Shown here: positions 54,008 to 63,626 of the stretch, one piece after another
How the letters are laid out: each line of letters starts with the position of its first letter
How positions within the stretch are numbered: position 1 is the first letter of the stretch
NCBI GenBank assembly: GCA_958510825.1
Contig: OY294050.1
Location: forward strand, 44,219,249 to 44,283,248
Length of the DNA: 64,000 nucleotides
DNA from: Brachypterus glaber
Lineage: Eukaryota > Arthropoda > Insecta > Coleoptera > Kateretidae
Direction: 5' to 3'
The notes under the pieces: model-generated
What the model was told of the DNA's origin: nothing
The model's database searches: none
The model's input: only the letters and a program-made list of their open reading frames with translations
Made by a program: the position numbers and the translations under genes

Positions 54008-55306
54008 CACAGGCACACGAACAAAAAAGTTCTGGTTCACCAGAAGAGACAAACATTTCTATACGTTTTTGAGGTCGCTGAATCCGAATCCGGGGTTGGT
54101 TTGACTCGGTTAGATCGCATTTCGTTCCTAACCTCAAAAAAGTTTTTGCGGGTTAGTTTTGAATGTCAGATTAAACTAGAAAATTTAGGTTATTTAGGTT
54201 AATTTAGTTTAATTTAGGTTATTTAGGTTAATTTTAGTAAAGATCCTTAGTCAAAAGTTAGGTAATGGTTTAGAACATCTGGTTACCTCTGGTTTCAAAT
54301 TTGAATTTGGATTTGAGTAAAATATGCGCGAAAAGAGTGCGCAAGATTATATTTTTTTATGTGCTGGAAGCCATTTTAAAGAAAAGTATTTTGCGGATTT
54401 TTATTAACTGTAAATTTAGGAATTATAGCTATATTATTAGTAATAATAACGTTTTATAACGGATTTAAGCTGAATCCTAAATAATCCAGTCAAATATAAA
54501 TTTTTGTGAACACTTTAGGCCACATTCCATCTAGGGTAAGGATACCTTTACTTACATGTTATACAGTTTTAACTTTAGTCTTATTGTGGTTTTAGGCTTT
54601 TAGTACTAATGTTTTTAAATGGGTATTTAACCTCCATGCATGGCTTTGCTTTGATTCTGCTTTTGGTATAACCACACTGCTAACTGCTAAAAAGTCCGAG
54701 CTGGTGCCCAGGTCCTGCAATCTTGCTTTAACGCCTTCTACACTGCTAGGGACACAGATAAGTACTAAAGACTTTAGTACTACCAGGTTAATGTCATTTA
54801 TCAATAATATCAGCTTCTGTACCAGCATAAATTGCATCTATCATCATACATATCTATGATTCATTCATTCATCAGCTACTCATATCCTACGTATCGTAAT
54901 GTTGTCCATGGTTCTTCAGTAACATGCCATATTATTATGTTTATAACTTATAACGTGTAAAGGTCTAGATGTGCATACTGCGGCTTATTAAACAGATTTC
55001 GGGTCAATGTTGAGAATATATTGAAGTTTTAGTAATCTCTTGTATAATTTTGAATTAAGAACCTATTTCTCGTTTTATGTTTTGAAATATGCACCAAGCT
55101 CAAAACGAGTGGCGCTTTGTAAAATAATTAGAACACGACCCAATCTACGATTGGCTTGTCCGGGTGAGCTTATATATTTCTTGCTTTTCGATGCAAGGTT
55201 TTATTGAAATTTTAGTTATCTGATTTGGTAGTATCTCAATACCAAACCAGCGTATAACAAAGTTATAAAAGTTAAACCAGACCTTTTTTTGTTCGTGTGC
55301 CTGTGT
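54008..55306. mobile_element. DNA element with CACAGGCACACG ends and TTA duplication (1,299 bp)
   Basis: The ends CACAGGCACACGAACAAAAA and its complement (with TCTGGTT/AACCAGA further in) are inverted over about 30 bp. TTA flanks both (54005-54007 and 55307-55309). A 3-bp TTA target fits PIF/Harbinger or CACTA-like elements; no transposase is present to decide. The left subterminal region has GAGGTCGCTGAATCCGAATC, shared with 3698-3812. A 29-bp near-tandem ATTTAGGTTATTTAGGTTAA repeat lies at 54180-54238. The minus-strand frame at 54592-54837 has no recognised domain. Confidence 0.78.
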
Positions 55307-55730
55307 TATTATAAATTGCAAAATGCAAACAATTTGTATTTTTAAATAAACGTTAAATCTTATCTGTAGTGTAATATTTTATTTCAATTCCTTTAAAAGT
55401 GGCATTAAATCCTTATTTATTGGCTATTAGCTCGAAAACTTGCTTACTTTTTAATTGGCTCTTTAATCAGAATTTCTTAGTAATAATAATTTATAACTAA
55501 CACCAAATTATTTATAATTGAATTAAGATTGAGATTTTAAAAGTACTTATAAGCATTAAGTATTTCTTTAATTAGTCTTTATTAGACTCCTCGCAGCTTC
55601 ACAGGACGCTGTAAAAAGAACATATTTGTCCAAAACAAAAAAAATGTTCCAATGTATACAATTCTAAACAACTATTATAAATGTCAGTCAGTCTGTCCGT
55701 CCATACAGAGTGTTCCGTATCGTTAAATTC
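55307..55730. other. AT-rich spacer
   Basis: No gene. CAGTCAGTCTGTCCGTCCAT at 55684-55703 resembles the reverse of the GGACAGACGGACATT motif. Confidence 0.45.
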
Positions 55731-56684
55731 AAAAGAAGGGTATCTCTTTTTGGGCTAAATTGCCTGCAACGATAAGACTTAACACGCTTATAGATACATA
55801 AAAAATAAATACTTAGCCAAAATTTCAGCCCTTTTTACATCCCGGAACGTACTTTAATTAATTATTTTAATTAAGAATTTTGACATATGTCAATGTACGA
55901 TTTGGCAACATTGCACGAAACTTCAAGTATCAAATGTCATCTCGTCAAAATAAAAAAAACTTTGCACGTTAACTACTACAGTGGGGCCTAAGTGGGTCTG
56001 TGTTGTGTTCACTGCTCTTGACTATAATATTAAAATATTTGTTTGTGTTTTATTAGTTTTCATGGATTTAATATACTGTAATTCAATGTGTAATTAGGCT
56101 GGACTTATGTGACTAGTTTCTTAAGTTTCAGTACGATTATGGAGTTATTTTTGAGGTATATCTATAATAACATTGTAAGCAAACCATTAGCTTCAACGAT
56201 AACCGAAAGCATCTAGTTCCATGGGACAGTGTTACCCAAGACAAGTAATTTAATCTGGCTTTCAAAATGTTAAATTAGTTTATTTCCATGATATGATTTA
56301 AAACTAGATTATGAAAAAGTTACACATAGACTTTTAACTTATAATAATAATTAAATATATTTATTTAAAAATAAATATATTTAATTAATATTGAACAGTG
56401 TTTTTATTATACATTCTATCTAAACGTATTTATGTTGGTTTTGTAAATAAACAAAAAATATTGCTTTTTTTCAGTATGATAGTCACATTTAGCGCAAGAA
56501 TAATGCGATGTTGTCGGGTTTACGATATCAAATAATTCCTTAGTTTTTTTTTTCATTTTGTTCTTTATCAACAAATAACACAGTTTTTATCATTTCTTTT
56601 CATCATTTTGCACTTTTTTAAACAACAAAAACATATTTTTCTTATTTAGCCCAAAACTCCTATTTAAAACGATACCCTTCTTTT
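55731..56684 (+). mobile_element. Repeat family R2, copy 3 (954 bp)
   Basis: Best-preserved ends of the three copies: AAAAGAAGGGTATC on the left and GATACCCTTCTTTT on the right, a perfect 14-bp TIR, with TTTTGGGCTAAAT subterminal in both. Collinear with 10320-11246. No coding frame. Confidence 0.85.
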
Positions 56685-56756
56685 GTCAGTATATAGTAGA
56701 TTTAATTTTAAGACAAGAAAACACAAAAGTGGTAGGTCGATTTTTATTCGTAAGGG

Positions 56757-57030
56757 AGCTAACATCAACGAACTAACAACTCTTCTCTCTAGAATACGCA
56801 TACCGTTAATATAAAGTATCGCCAACATCTCGGTTTGTTTGTAAACAAATGGTAGGTATATTCAGGCCTAAACAATAACAATTACCAGTAACTGTTATTG
56901 TTGTCTCTGTTAGAACAAAGCTGTGCAAGTAAGACAGACAAATGTTTATGTTGGCTACGTTTTTGTCAGTTTTTACAAATGAAATGCCTAATCTAGAGAG
57001 AAGAGTTAGTTCATTGGCTAACATCCAAAA
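56757..57030. mobile_element. Small MITE, about 270 bp
   Basis: AACTCTTCTCTCTAGA on the left is inverted as TCTAGAGAGAAGAGTT on the right, with GAACTAAC/GTTAGTTC and GCTAACATC elements outside. Target duplication not assigned. Confidence 0.55.
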
Positions 57031-57059
57031 GGGTACATCTGAGAAGTAGTTTTTATTTA

Positions 57060-57490
57060 TTATCTCTGGAACCCCATAAACTTTTTACATTAACGATTTT
57101 TTGGTGATCCCATCATTGGCTTTCTTTTATTAAATTTTTAGTTTGGTATAGAAGCCAGGGACGAGTAAAATGGGGGAGGGGGGGTAGTATCACTTTTTTG
57201 CCCAAACCTTTATTATCTGTACTTTTTTTTTGACATTTTTTCAATAAAATATAATTCTTTAGTTAAAAATACATAAAAAATGTACTTTTAGTGTAACACC
57301 GTAGAACCAACCGTTTTCGAGAAAATTGCAGTTAAAGAGATTTTTTCACGTTCTGGACATAAAAAAAAGGAACTAAAAATTGCGCAAATAAAATTTTTAA
57401 TAATGCAAGACGATTCTACATCAAAAACTATAAAAAAAATTCTATACAGCTAGGTTCGAAATTCAGTTTTAAGAGTACTACCTGGTCTTA
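57060..57490. repeat. Diverged relative of the 16388-17120 MITE interior
   Basis: Shares GTGTAACACCGTAGAACCAA, an AAAAATACATAAAA block and an ACGATTCTACATC block with the interior of that MITE. The CAGGGTG ends are not evident. Confidence 0.5.
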
Positions 57491-57514
57491 AAAATTTTTT
57501 TTTTGCTTGTAATA

Positions 57515-58906
57515 CACTGCTGCACATTAAATTCCGGACACCTAAAAAATTTCCATTTTTTAAATTCAAATATTTCGAAAACTAATTAATGGATTTGACT
57601 AATTCTTTTTTTTTGTTTTAAAGCTTAAACATTCTTTACTTTTGTTTTTACAGGGTTCCCACCAAAAATTGACATTTAAATTCCAGGTATTTTCCAGGTT
57701 TTCCAGGTAAAAATTATTAAAATTCCAGGTATAGTAAAATATATTTAGTATATATTATTAAAGAAAAAAAAATCTGAAAAAAAAAAAATTTCTCAACAAA
57801 AATTGTTTTTTGGGAATATGTTTTTCAAAGTTTATTTTTTTTTGTGAAATTTTTTTTTCAGATTTTTTTTTCTTTTTCTAACATTTTTTAATGACAAAAA
57901 TATGGATAATTAACAAAAAAAACATCTTCAGAAACGGCCACAGGATATTTCGTTCCGTGGCAAGCCTATTTCGTATCAATAGTTTTTGTCAAGTCACAAA
58001 CATGGGTGTAGCCAGACATTTTTGCAATATTGGTAAGCAAGTTTAGCTCTGCAATCAATTTTGATAAGAATTTTCTAGGTCACGCACTTTTACGTCAAAA
58101 TTTGAAAAACAATTTATTAAAAAAAAACTTCTAATTGACAGAGGAAATCAGGAAATTAGTGCTGGCAATTTTTTTTTACAGTTCACTGTTTTTCAGGAGA
58201 AGGAATTTTTCACATATTTCCAGACACCTCAGAATTTTAAATGCAAATATTTTTATAATATCTATTAATTAAAATTGTAATATCACATTATTGGTAATAA
58301 AGTTAGGCGAAATTTTTTACAGTTTTCAGGACAACCAATTTTGAATTCGAAAGGCAAATTATTTTTATCAAACTTCACATAAGTAAGTGAAACATCTCAA
58401 AACGTAAGTTAGCTTAGCGTCGCAGGCGAAAATTTTTAGAAATCTTTTTGCATTTCTCAAACACCTCAAAATTTGACATGTAAATAATTAAAAAAAAAAC
58501 CTATTAATTAAAGTATTATTATCAAATAATTGCTAACCAAGTTTAACGCCGCAAAAGCAAAATCATTTTAAAATCATTTAAAAAAAGTTTAATTTGAAGG
58601 CTAATATTTTATATCCTTTAATTTTTGTGCCTAGTGTTTTAATTTTTCTTGAACAAATTATATTTTTGTATGTTAAATTCCAGGTGCTATTACAAAATTC
58701 CAGGTCAAAAGCAGCTTTTTTTAAGAAAAAATGTTAAATTCAAGGTATTCCAGGTGGGGATCTAAATTCCATGCGTTTTCCAGGTTTTCCAGGATTGGTG
58801 GGAACCCTGTTTTATTTAGAATGGTTAAAAAAGTACTTTTGTATTAACAGCAACAAATAATGTACAACTATATTTATAGGTGTCCGGAATTTAATGTGAG
58901 GCAGTG
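57515..58906. mobile_element. TA-flanked TIR element, interrupted by a hAT-like element
   Basis: CACTGCTGCACATTAAATTC on the left and GAATTTAATGTGAGGCAGTG on the right are inverted, with TCCGGACACCT/AGGTGTCCGGA inside. TA flanks both ends. Without the nested 1,159-bp element it is a MITE of about 230 bp. Confidence 0.85.
57651..58809. mobile_element. CAGGGTTCCCACC element with CCAGGT subterminal repeats (1,159 bp)
   Basis: The ends CAGGGTTCCCACC and GGTGGGAACCCTG are perfectly inverted. The subterminal zones are packed with TTCCAGGT/TTTTCCAGG repeats in one orientation (about 57685-57735 and 58675-58795), typical of transposase-binding arrays in hAT elements. The flanking target duplication is not clean. 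The interior is non-coding. Confidence 0.75.
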
Positions 58907-59586
58907 TAGAATAATCTGAAATTGTTATAAGGTTTTTGTTCGTAAGTTTTTCATTTAGAATCGTAATTCCTATTAAAACATCTATAAAAATAAAAAGTTC
59001 TTGTAAGAAACTTAAGCATTTGTGTTCTTATCAGATTTCTGTTAGATTGTTTGTACCTGAGGCCGCTTTGCCTCCGTTTATAATATTCATGCATAAACTT
59101 TGAAATCTAATTACGCGAGTTTGTGATTAATTAATCTCTAGGGAGTTAATTAGATGTGAAACCTTTTGACTATAGTTCAAAAGTCGTTTCTTGCTATTTA
59201 CGGCGATTCTTATTACAAAGGCGAAAGGATACATGTATTGATGGATTCTGTTCACAGTGTTATTGAATAGGATCCAAACGATTCTCGAAGTAAACCAAAA
59301 AATTATAAGGTGGTTGAGCCAATTGTTGCCATGTCGAGACATTTTATTTTTTACTGCATTCAAATTTGTTTGTAATCACCTAAAACTTAACTACTTTAAA
59401 CATAAACATGATTATAAGCTTTTTAATTATTTTATCATAAACATATCTTTATTCTAATGGATAAAAATAAACAAACTGCAGGAGCTTCAAAAAAAATATC
59501 ATTAGTTATTTTTTTGGCTAGGTATTTAACTATATTTTTATATTTATATTTTCTATTTAATAGTTATAAAAAATAGGACATTCTAA
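58907..59586. other. Spacer, no gene seen
   Basis: AT-rich. Overlapping short frames at 59127-59457 on both strands have no recognised domain. Confidence 0.5.
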
Positions 59587-59633
59587 AGAACTTTCACTTT
59601 CGGGTTTAGACCGTGTTAATGGATTTTTACTTT

Positions 59634-59672
59634 CCGACGTTTCGTCTCTTACTACTAGAGACATCTTCAGGG
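59634..59672 (-). ncRNA. Hammerhead-like motif, left Penelope tail
   Basis: Minus-strand twin of 60508-60546: CTGAAGA, extra U, stem II GTCTCT/AGAGAC, GAAA, AC/GT helix III, triplet GTC. Confidence 0.5.
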
Positions 59673-59713
59673 ATTAATCTGAAACTAAGTTTCGAATCAA
59701 CTTGTGTCACTAT

Positions 59714-60049
59714 TTATGACGAGTTGTGGTTATTCACCCGTGACGAGCTTTTTCCTATCAAAGACTTCCATATTGCAGGTAAGTGGTAACCAGTGTCCCG
59801 ATTGATATTGTTAGGATGCTTGATGATTTTTATCGATTCCCGTATCTTCCTTGGCATTTTTCTGTTTTCTGTTGATATTTGTTTTGTTTCAGACAAATTG
59901 ATTTTATGACCTGTTTCATGTACATGTTCGGCTACTGCCGATAAGGAAATTTGTTTCTTTCTTATATTGCGCTCATGCTCTTGAAGTCTTGTAGAAATTT
60001 TTCACCTATGTAAACCGTACCACAGGAGCAGGGTATTTTATATACGCCT
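59714..60049 (-). pseudogene. Penelope GIY-YIG domain, frameshifted copy
   Basis: On the minus strand the sequence encodes GVYKIPCSCGTVYIGE and then loses 10 bp (relative to the right arm, just after ACATAGGTGAA), which breaks the frame. The downstream part SETKQISTENRKMPRKIRES through SSRVNNHNSS is open to the stop at 59714. The deletion removes the loop after the YIG motif and disconnects the catalytic Arg. It differs from the right copy at a few residues (for example ST for LT in KQISTENR). Confidence 0.8.
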
Positions 60050-60082
60050 ATATTTCGGTCCAACCAAAAATTAGGTCAATGT

Positions 60083-60466
60083 TTGACTTCAACAAAAGAC
60101 AAAATACCCCTGAGTTCAGAAGGCGTATATAAAATACCCTGCTCCTGTGGTACGGTTTACATAGGTGAAACTAAGAGAAAAATTTCTACAAGACTTCAAG
60201 AGCATGAGCGCAATATAAGAAAGAAACAAATTTCCTTATCGGCAGTAGCCGAACATGTACATGAAACAGGTCATAAAATCAATTTTTCTGAAACAAAACA
60301 AATATTAACAGAAAACAGAAAAATGCCAAGGAAGATACGGGAATCGATAGAAATCATCAAGCATCCTAACAATATCAATCGGGACACTGGTTACCACTTA
60401 CCTGCAATATGGAAGTCTTTGATAGGAAAAAGCTCGTCACGGGTGAATAACCACAACTCGTCATAA
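60083..60466 (+). pseudogene. Penelope-like element GIY-YIG endonuclease domain, open copy
   Basis: About 127 codons with no internal stop, reading STKDKIPLSSEGVYKIPCSC and GTVYIGETKRK. GIY is GVY (residues 14-16) and YIG is intact (26-28). Arg37 and His41 of the STRLQEHE segment follow. The paired Cys20/Cys22 and the EHVHETGH segment are the PLE-specific metal-binding-like residues. A Glu in the NRKMPRKIRES region is expected to complete the active site. The domain is full length, but the RT upstream is missing and the apparent start is not a true ATG. The tail after the stop carries the hammerhead-like motif at 60508-60546. Confidence 0.85.
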
Positions 60467-60507
60467 ATAGTGACACAAGTTGATTCGAAACTTAGTTTCA
60501 GATTAAT

Positions 60508-60546
60508 CCCTGAAGATGTCTCTAGTAGTAAGAGACGAAACGTCGG
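60508..60546 (+). ncRNA. Hammerhead-like motif, right Penelope tail
   Basis: Stem I CC/GG, CTGAAGA, one extra U, perfect 6-bp stem II GTCTCT/AGAGAC with an 8-nt loop, GAAA, helix III AC/GT without loop, cleavage triplet GTC at 60542-60544. Lies 42 bp after the GIY-YIG stop codon. Confidence 0.55.
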
Positions 60547-60741
60547 AAAGTGAAAATCCATTAACACGGTCTAAACCCGAAAGTGAAAGTTCTTTATATC
60601 TTAATGGCCGTGAAAGCTTAAAATCTAAAATAGGACTTTCTATTTAAAATTTCAAAGTTATAGTTCTTTCCAGCAAAACCGGAAGTGGTAGAGTTTATTA
60701 AATTGCACAGTTTTTTAAACCATCATTATAGAATCATCATA

Positions 60742-61455
60742 CAGAGCAGTCCAAAAGTCACCCCCCCCCCTCTTAACTTTCGAACCAGTTGAGATATCGA
60801 CTTCAAATTTGGAACTTTTAAATAAGACAACTTAAACTATCTTTTAGCATATATTTAATACTTTCAGCTCTTAAAATGTGGGCAGGGGGGCATGGGGGCA
60901 CATTTTTTTAAATGGAAAGGGGGGTCGTGTAATACATCATTTTAAAGCTTATAAAATTCTCCATTTAACTCTATATTTTTAAATTAAAAAAAAAATTGGG
61001 TTTAAAATGGGGTTGAAAATGGGTATTAATGTCAAAATTCCTCTTAAAAAAACAAATAATTTTTTAAAAATTTCATCATAAAAAAATGTTAATTATACTT
61101 TTAAACTAATTTTAGTTGACATAAATAAAAATTTATAAAAAAAAACTTAAAAAATCGAATGTTTTAGTACAAAAAATTGAAAAATCAAAACCTTAATAAA
61201 CATTTTTAAAAAATTTAGAAATATTAGTTTAAATAGAGAATTTTATAAGCTTTAAAATGATGTATCACACGACCCCCCTTTCCATTTAAAAAAATGTCCC
61301 CCCATGCCCCCCTGCCCACATTTTAAGAGCTGAAAATATCAAATATATGCTAAAAGCTAGTTTAAGTTGTCTTATTTAAGAGTTCTAAATTTGAAGTCGA
61401 TATCTCAACTCATTCAAAAGTTAAAAGGGGGGGGGGTGACTTTTGGACCGCACTG
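60742..61455. mobile_element. Palindromic CCCC-rich MITE, copy 2 (714 bp)
   Basis: Ends CAGAGCAGTCCAAAAGTCAC and GTGACTTTTGGACCGCACTG, flanked by TA on both sides. The same palindromic body as 35624-36339, in the opposite orientation as judged by the two end variants. Confidence 0.88.
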
Positions 61456-61644
61456 TATATTTTTTTTTAAAGAATCGTATGCTTAGCTCCTCAAATAAAC
61501 AAGTTGGAATTATTGACAAAAACACATGTTAGAGAAATTTATATTACTTTATTAAATATATCCAAAAATACTCATTTTAAAGCAGTGATTTTATTTGAGT
61601 TTTCTCTCAAAATTATGTCCCTAATCAAATAATGTTAAAATATA

Positions 61645-61823
61645 CAGGGTGTCTCATTTTAAAAACTAAAGTAAGGGTTATTTCCGGTGAATGTAACAGT
61701 ATTCAGAAAATTGCATCAACAGGTAAATTGTATTTTTAGAGAAAACTTTGCTCAAGGAAGCTCATCTCTATCTCATGACACAAAAAAGAAAAAGGTACTG
61801 TACCACTTAAAAAAATGACCCTG
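61645..61823. mobile_element. Short CAGGGT MITE, TA duplication (179 bp)
   Basis: CAGGGTGTCTCATTTTAAAA on the left and TTAAAAAAATGACCCTG on the right, TA at both flanks. Confidence 0.7.
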
Positions 61824-61843
61824 TATATATAATAATTACATAA

Positions 61844-62007
61844 GTGATACTAGGTTAGGTATCGGTGGTTTTTTACATAAATTTTACGAATATTAATCCC
61901 AATGACGAAAATGCAACGACTGCTTTAGCAGGAGTCGAATTTTCCAAAAATTGGTATTAATATGAGTAAAATTTGAAAAAAAGCACCGGTACCTAACCTA
62001 GTATCAC
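61844..62007. mobile_element. Short hairpin MITE GTGATACTAGGTTAGGT (164 bp)
   Basis: The 17-bp ends GTGATACTAGGTTAGGT and ACCTAACCTAGTATCAC are perfectly inverted and pairing continues for most of the length. The loop contains GCAACGACTGCTTTAGCAGG. Confidence 0.8.
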
Positions 62008-62400
62008 GAATTGATATTTAGGGAGAGAATATAATTTATATTTAATACACATACCTCTTAATTATAACGTATTCATCCACAAATAAATTATATTTTATAA
62101 ATTAAAAAGTAAACAATAAGCACGATTTTAGATTAGAGAAAAGAGGGGTAAAAAAAACCATCGTAGAGGTAAGGTATTTTCACTTATCCTAATTAACTAA
62201 TTAACTCAATATGTTACTTGTTTATTGGCATTAAGTAGAATTAAATTATATATCAAGGTACAATGTGATTGGGCGAATGCGCCCTCATGTGCATTATTTA
62301 GAAACCAAATATTTACTTAAATTCAAATATTTTAGAGTATTTTATTTGAAGTTAGCATGTCAAGATTTGCTAGATGAACCATATAGCGATTTCCGTGGTA
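62008..62400. other. AT-rich spacer, no gene seen
   Basis: Nothing recognised. Confidence 0.5.
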
Positions 62401-62493
62401 AAAACTGCATGTAAAATAATGTAAAAATACATGAATTTACATAGTACGGAATAGTAAATTTACTATTCTGGACCATGCATAATTCATGAATTT

Positions 62494-62555
62494 ATGTAAA
62501 AGAATATAAAATAATGTAAAAGAATGCAAAAGAATGTAAAATAATGTAAAAAAAT
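62494..62555 (+). repeat. 10-bp tandem repeat (GTAAAAGAAT)
   Basis: Six consecutive 10-bp units, GTAAAAGAAT and close variants, in perfect register. Confidence 0.85.
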
Positions 62556-62910
62556 ATATTTACATTGATTTACATATTTTTACATGATTTTACAATGTCG
62601 GGCTATGTTATTTTAAGACGCGCATGCGCTTTGGACAATAACCAAGAAGGCGTCGCATCATGAGACGGACCGTTTAATATTGTTAGAGAGATAGCGACGC
62701 ATGCTGCTAGGTTAAAGTGTTAAAAGTGTAAAAAAGGTAAATGTTGTTTATGTACGATATTTAAATGCTTTATATGTGACCTAAAATTTACATTCATTAT
62801 AAATTACGATCTTTATCAACCAATAGATAGATTTAATGAAAGATGTAAGCATTTTATACTAGTATTAAGGGTGCAAAGCGTTTGGTTTATTAAACCAAAT
62901 GAACTTTACG
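62556..62910. other. Spacer including a GC-richer segment
   Basis: 62615-62715 is locally CpG-rich (GACGCGCATGCGC, GGCGTCGCATC, GCGACGCATGC). It might be a promoter-like or repeat fragment, but no frame or element boundary supports either. Confidence 0.4.
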
Positions 62911-63030
62911 CTACGATATTTCAAAAAAGCTTTGACACAGAGACTTGTAATTTGGAACAAACATTTTCTAAGTAGTAAATATTTTTTTTATTTCAAGTCT
63001 CTAAGTCAAAGCGTTCTTGAAATATCGTAG
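62911..63030. repeat. Inverted repeat, about 40-bp arms
   Basis: CTACGATATTTCAAAAAAGC pairs with GCGTTCTTGAAATATCGTAG. AGAGACTTG and CAAGTCTCT pair further in. Confidence 0.75.
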
Positions 63031-63181
63031 TGTTTAAGTGGTTTTAAAAGCACTTTTAATATAACTGTATGTTAATTTTTTTAAAAAGTCCAAACAAACC
63101 ATAAGTATTTTAGGCAAATATAACAAAAATCGTTCAAGCTGATCGTTTTTTTTACGTTTGTTTTTATAATAAAAAGTTTAC

Positions 63182-63377
63182 GCAAAATATTACCATTCTG
63201 GACTATGTAATTTTTACCGTTCCGGTCTATGCAAAATATTACCATTCTGGACTATGTAATTTTTAGCGTTCCGGTCTTTGCAAAATGTTACCATTCTGGA
63301 CTATGTAATTTTTACTGTTCCGGTCTATGCAAAACATTACCATTTACGGACTATGTAATTTATTTTTACCGTGTAGT
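63182..63377 (+). repeat. 49-bp tandem repeat, four units
   Basis: Units begin GCAAAATATTACCATTCTGG at 63182, 63231, 63280 and 63329, with exactly 49 bp each, and contain ACTATGTAATTTTTA and GTTCCGGTCTATG. A related single segment is at 62448-62475. Confidence 0.92.
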
Positions 63378-63626
63378 AGTTTATCGTGTATTTTAGCTAA
63401 AAGTCAAACTACCATTTCCAAATATTTTAATTACTAAATGTTTACAATTCTCTCAATAAAAAAAGTATGATGGTAGGAAGAACAGCGTACGCAACACATA
63501 AGTAATTTACAAAAGAAAAAGCCAGGAATTGCAAATAAAATACCAGAATTTATTTTATAACTGTCATCTAAAATAGTTTTTACCTAGCGTTACTTCCTGA
63601 AATTAGATTTCTCTGACCTGAAACGT

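Larger units (their letters stand above)
59587..60593. mobile_element. Head-to-head inverted Penelope-like 3' ends
   Basis: Left arm 59587-60049 and right arm 60121-60593 are nearly identical inverted copies. Each holds the end of a GIY-YIG frame, a UTR and a hammerhead-like tail. The 71-bp centre contains extra Penelope coding sequence only on the right. Inverted 5'-truncated arrangements are common among Penelope elements. Confidence 0.85.

Noticed and set aside
54180..54240. ATTTAGGTT repeats as an interstitial insect telomere (TTAGG)n tract
   Set aside because: The period is about 29 bp with irregular spacing, not 5 bp; only scattered TTAGG pentamers occur.
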